DNA from: Adlercreutzia equolifaciens DSM 19450
GTDB taxonomy: Bacteria; Actinomycetota; Coriobacteriia; Coriobacteriales; Eggerthellaceae
Reading direction: 5' to 3'
DNA: 64,000 bases
Assembly: GCF_000478885.1 (NCBI RefSeq)
Contig: NC_022567.1
Location: 2,798,527 to 2,862,526, forward strand
Shown here: positions 63,994 through 64,000 of the stretch, piece by piece
Layout of the letters: each line of letters starts with the position of its first letter
Position numbering within the stretch: position 1 is the stretch's first letter
Program-made: the position numbers and the translations under genes
The notes under the pieces: model-generated
Told to the model about the DNA's origin: nothing
What the model saw: only the letters and a program-made list of their open reading frames with translations
Database searches by the model: none

Positions 63994-64000
63994 ATGATGT
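63994..64000 (+). CDS. First codons of the next plus-strand gene, probably dnaA
   Basis: A GCGGAAGGATG ribosome site and an ATGATGT start lie at the window edge, with a -10-like TAGAAT at 63944-63949. Position beside oriC and dnaN suggests dnaA, but no coding sequence is available to prove it. Confidence 0.35.

Overview
The window looks like the chromosome-origin region of a gut-type actinobacterium of class Coriobacteriia, most likely family Eggerthellaceae. This is inferred from high GC content, a Tat-exported FAD oxidoreductase divergent from a membrane-bound LuxR regulator, the actinobacterial-style gyrA-gyrB-recF-dnaN block, and the protein families present. The exact genus cannot be fixed from the sequence alone. 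Almost every gene between 15.6 and 62.1 kb lies on the minus strand, co-directional with a replication fork leaving an origin placed at about 62.1-62.8 kb.

Layout. 0.3-4 kb: a Tat/lipoprotein flavin oxidoreductase, a divergent LuxR-type membrane regulator and a decayed relic of a second LuxR regulator. 4.1-15.2 kb: housekeeping and accessory genes: a DUF4143-type ATPase, an iron alcohol dehydrogenase, a RelB/PIN toxin-antitoxin pair, a polysaccharide deacetylase, serine acetyltransferase, an MFS exporter fused to CBS domains, a CorC/HlyC-type membrane protein and an amidohydrolase. 15.2-21.9 kb: two tRNA-Ser genes, a PrsA-like foldase, BipA/TypA, a DnaJ-domain protein, a CPBP protease and a TraX-like protein.

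21.9-44.8 kb is a surface-protein island. It holds six large or mid-sized secreted proteins (BspA-like leucine-rich repeats with a VWA domain, MucBP-like, pilin-isopeptide and parallel beta-helix adhesins), two TasA/CalY-like proteins and a SipW-type signal peptidase. The last six genes (44.8 to 36.6 kb) form a tight operon resembling a biofilm-matrix fibre system. Two proteins end in an LPXTG-like sorting signal. Four others share a different acidic pre-membrane motif, DDxxPL/PMG, and two of those also share an almost identical N-terminal leader (ARFxDARNxxEGKVV). No sortase is in the window. A shortened IS256-type element sits in the island.

45.2-53.0 kb is a second operon: VTC-domain protein, DUF4956 membrane protein, CotH kinase, a membrane-anchored glycoside-hydrolase-like protein broken by one in-frame amber codon, a HEAT-repeat protein and a processive GT2 glycosyltransferase. 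It looks like an envelope polysaccharide synthesis cassette. 53.2-54.7 kb carries tRNA-Ala, tRNA-Ile, a bifunctional nuclease and a 37-residue membrane peptide that may be a type I toxin.

54.8-64 kb is the replication block (gyrA, gyrB, recF, dnaN), an intergenic region with DnaA-box-like sites and repeats, a HATPase/winged-helix protein, and what is probably the first codons of dnaA at the right edge. Several intergenic regions carry striking inverted or tandem repeats, listed individually.
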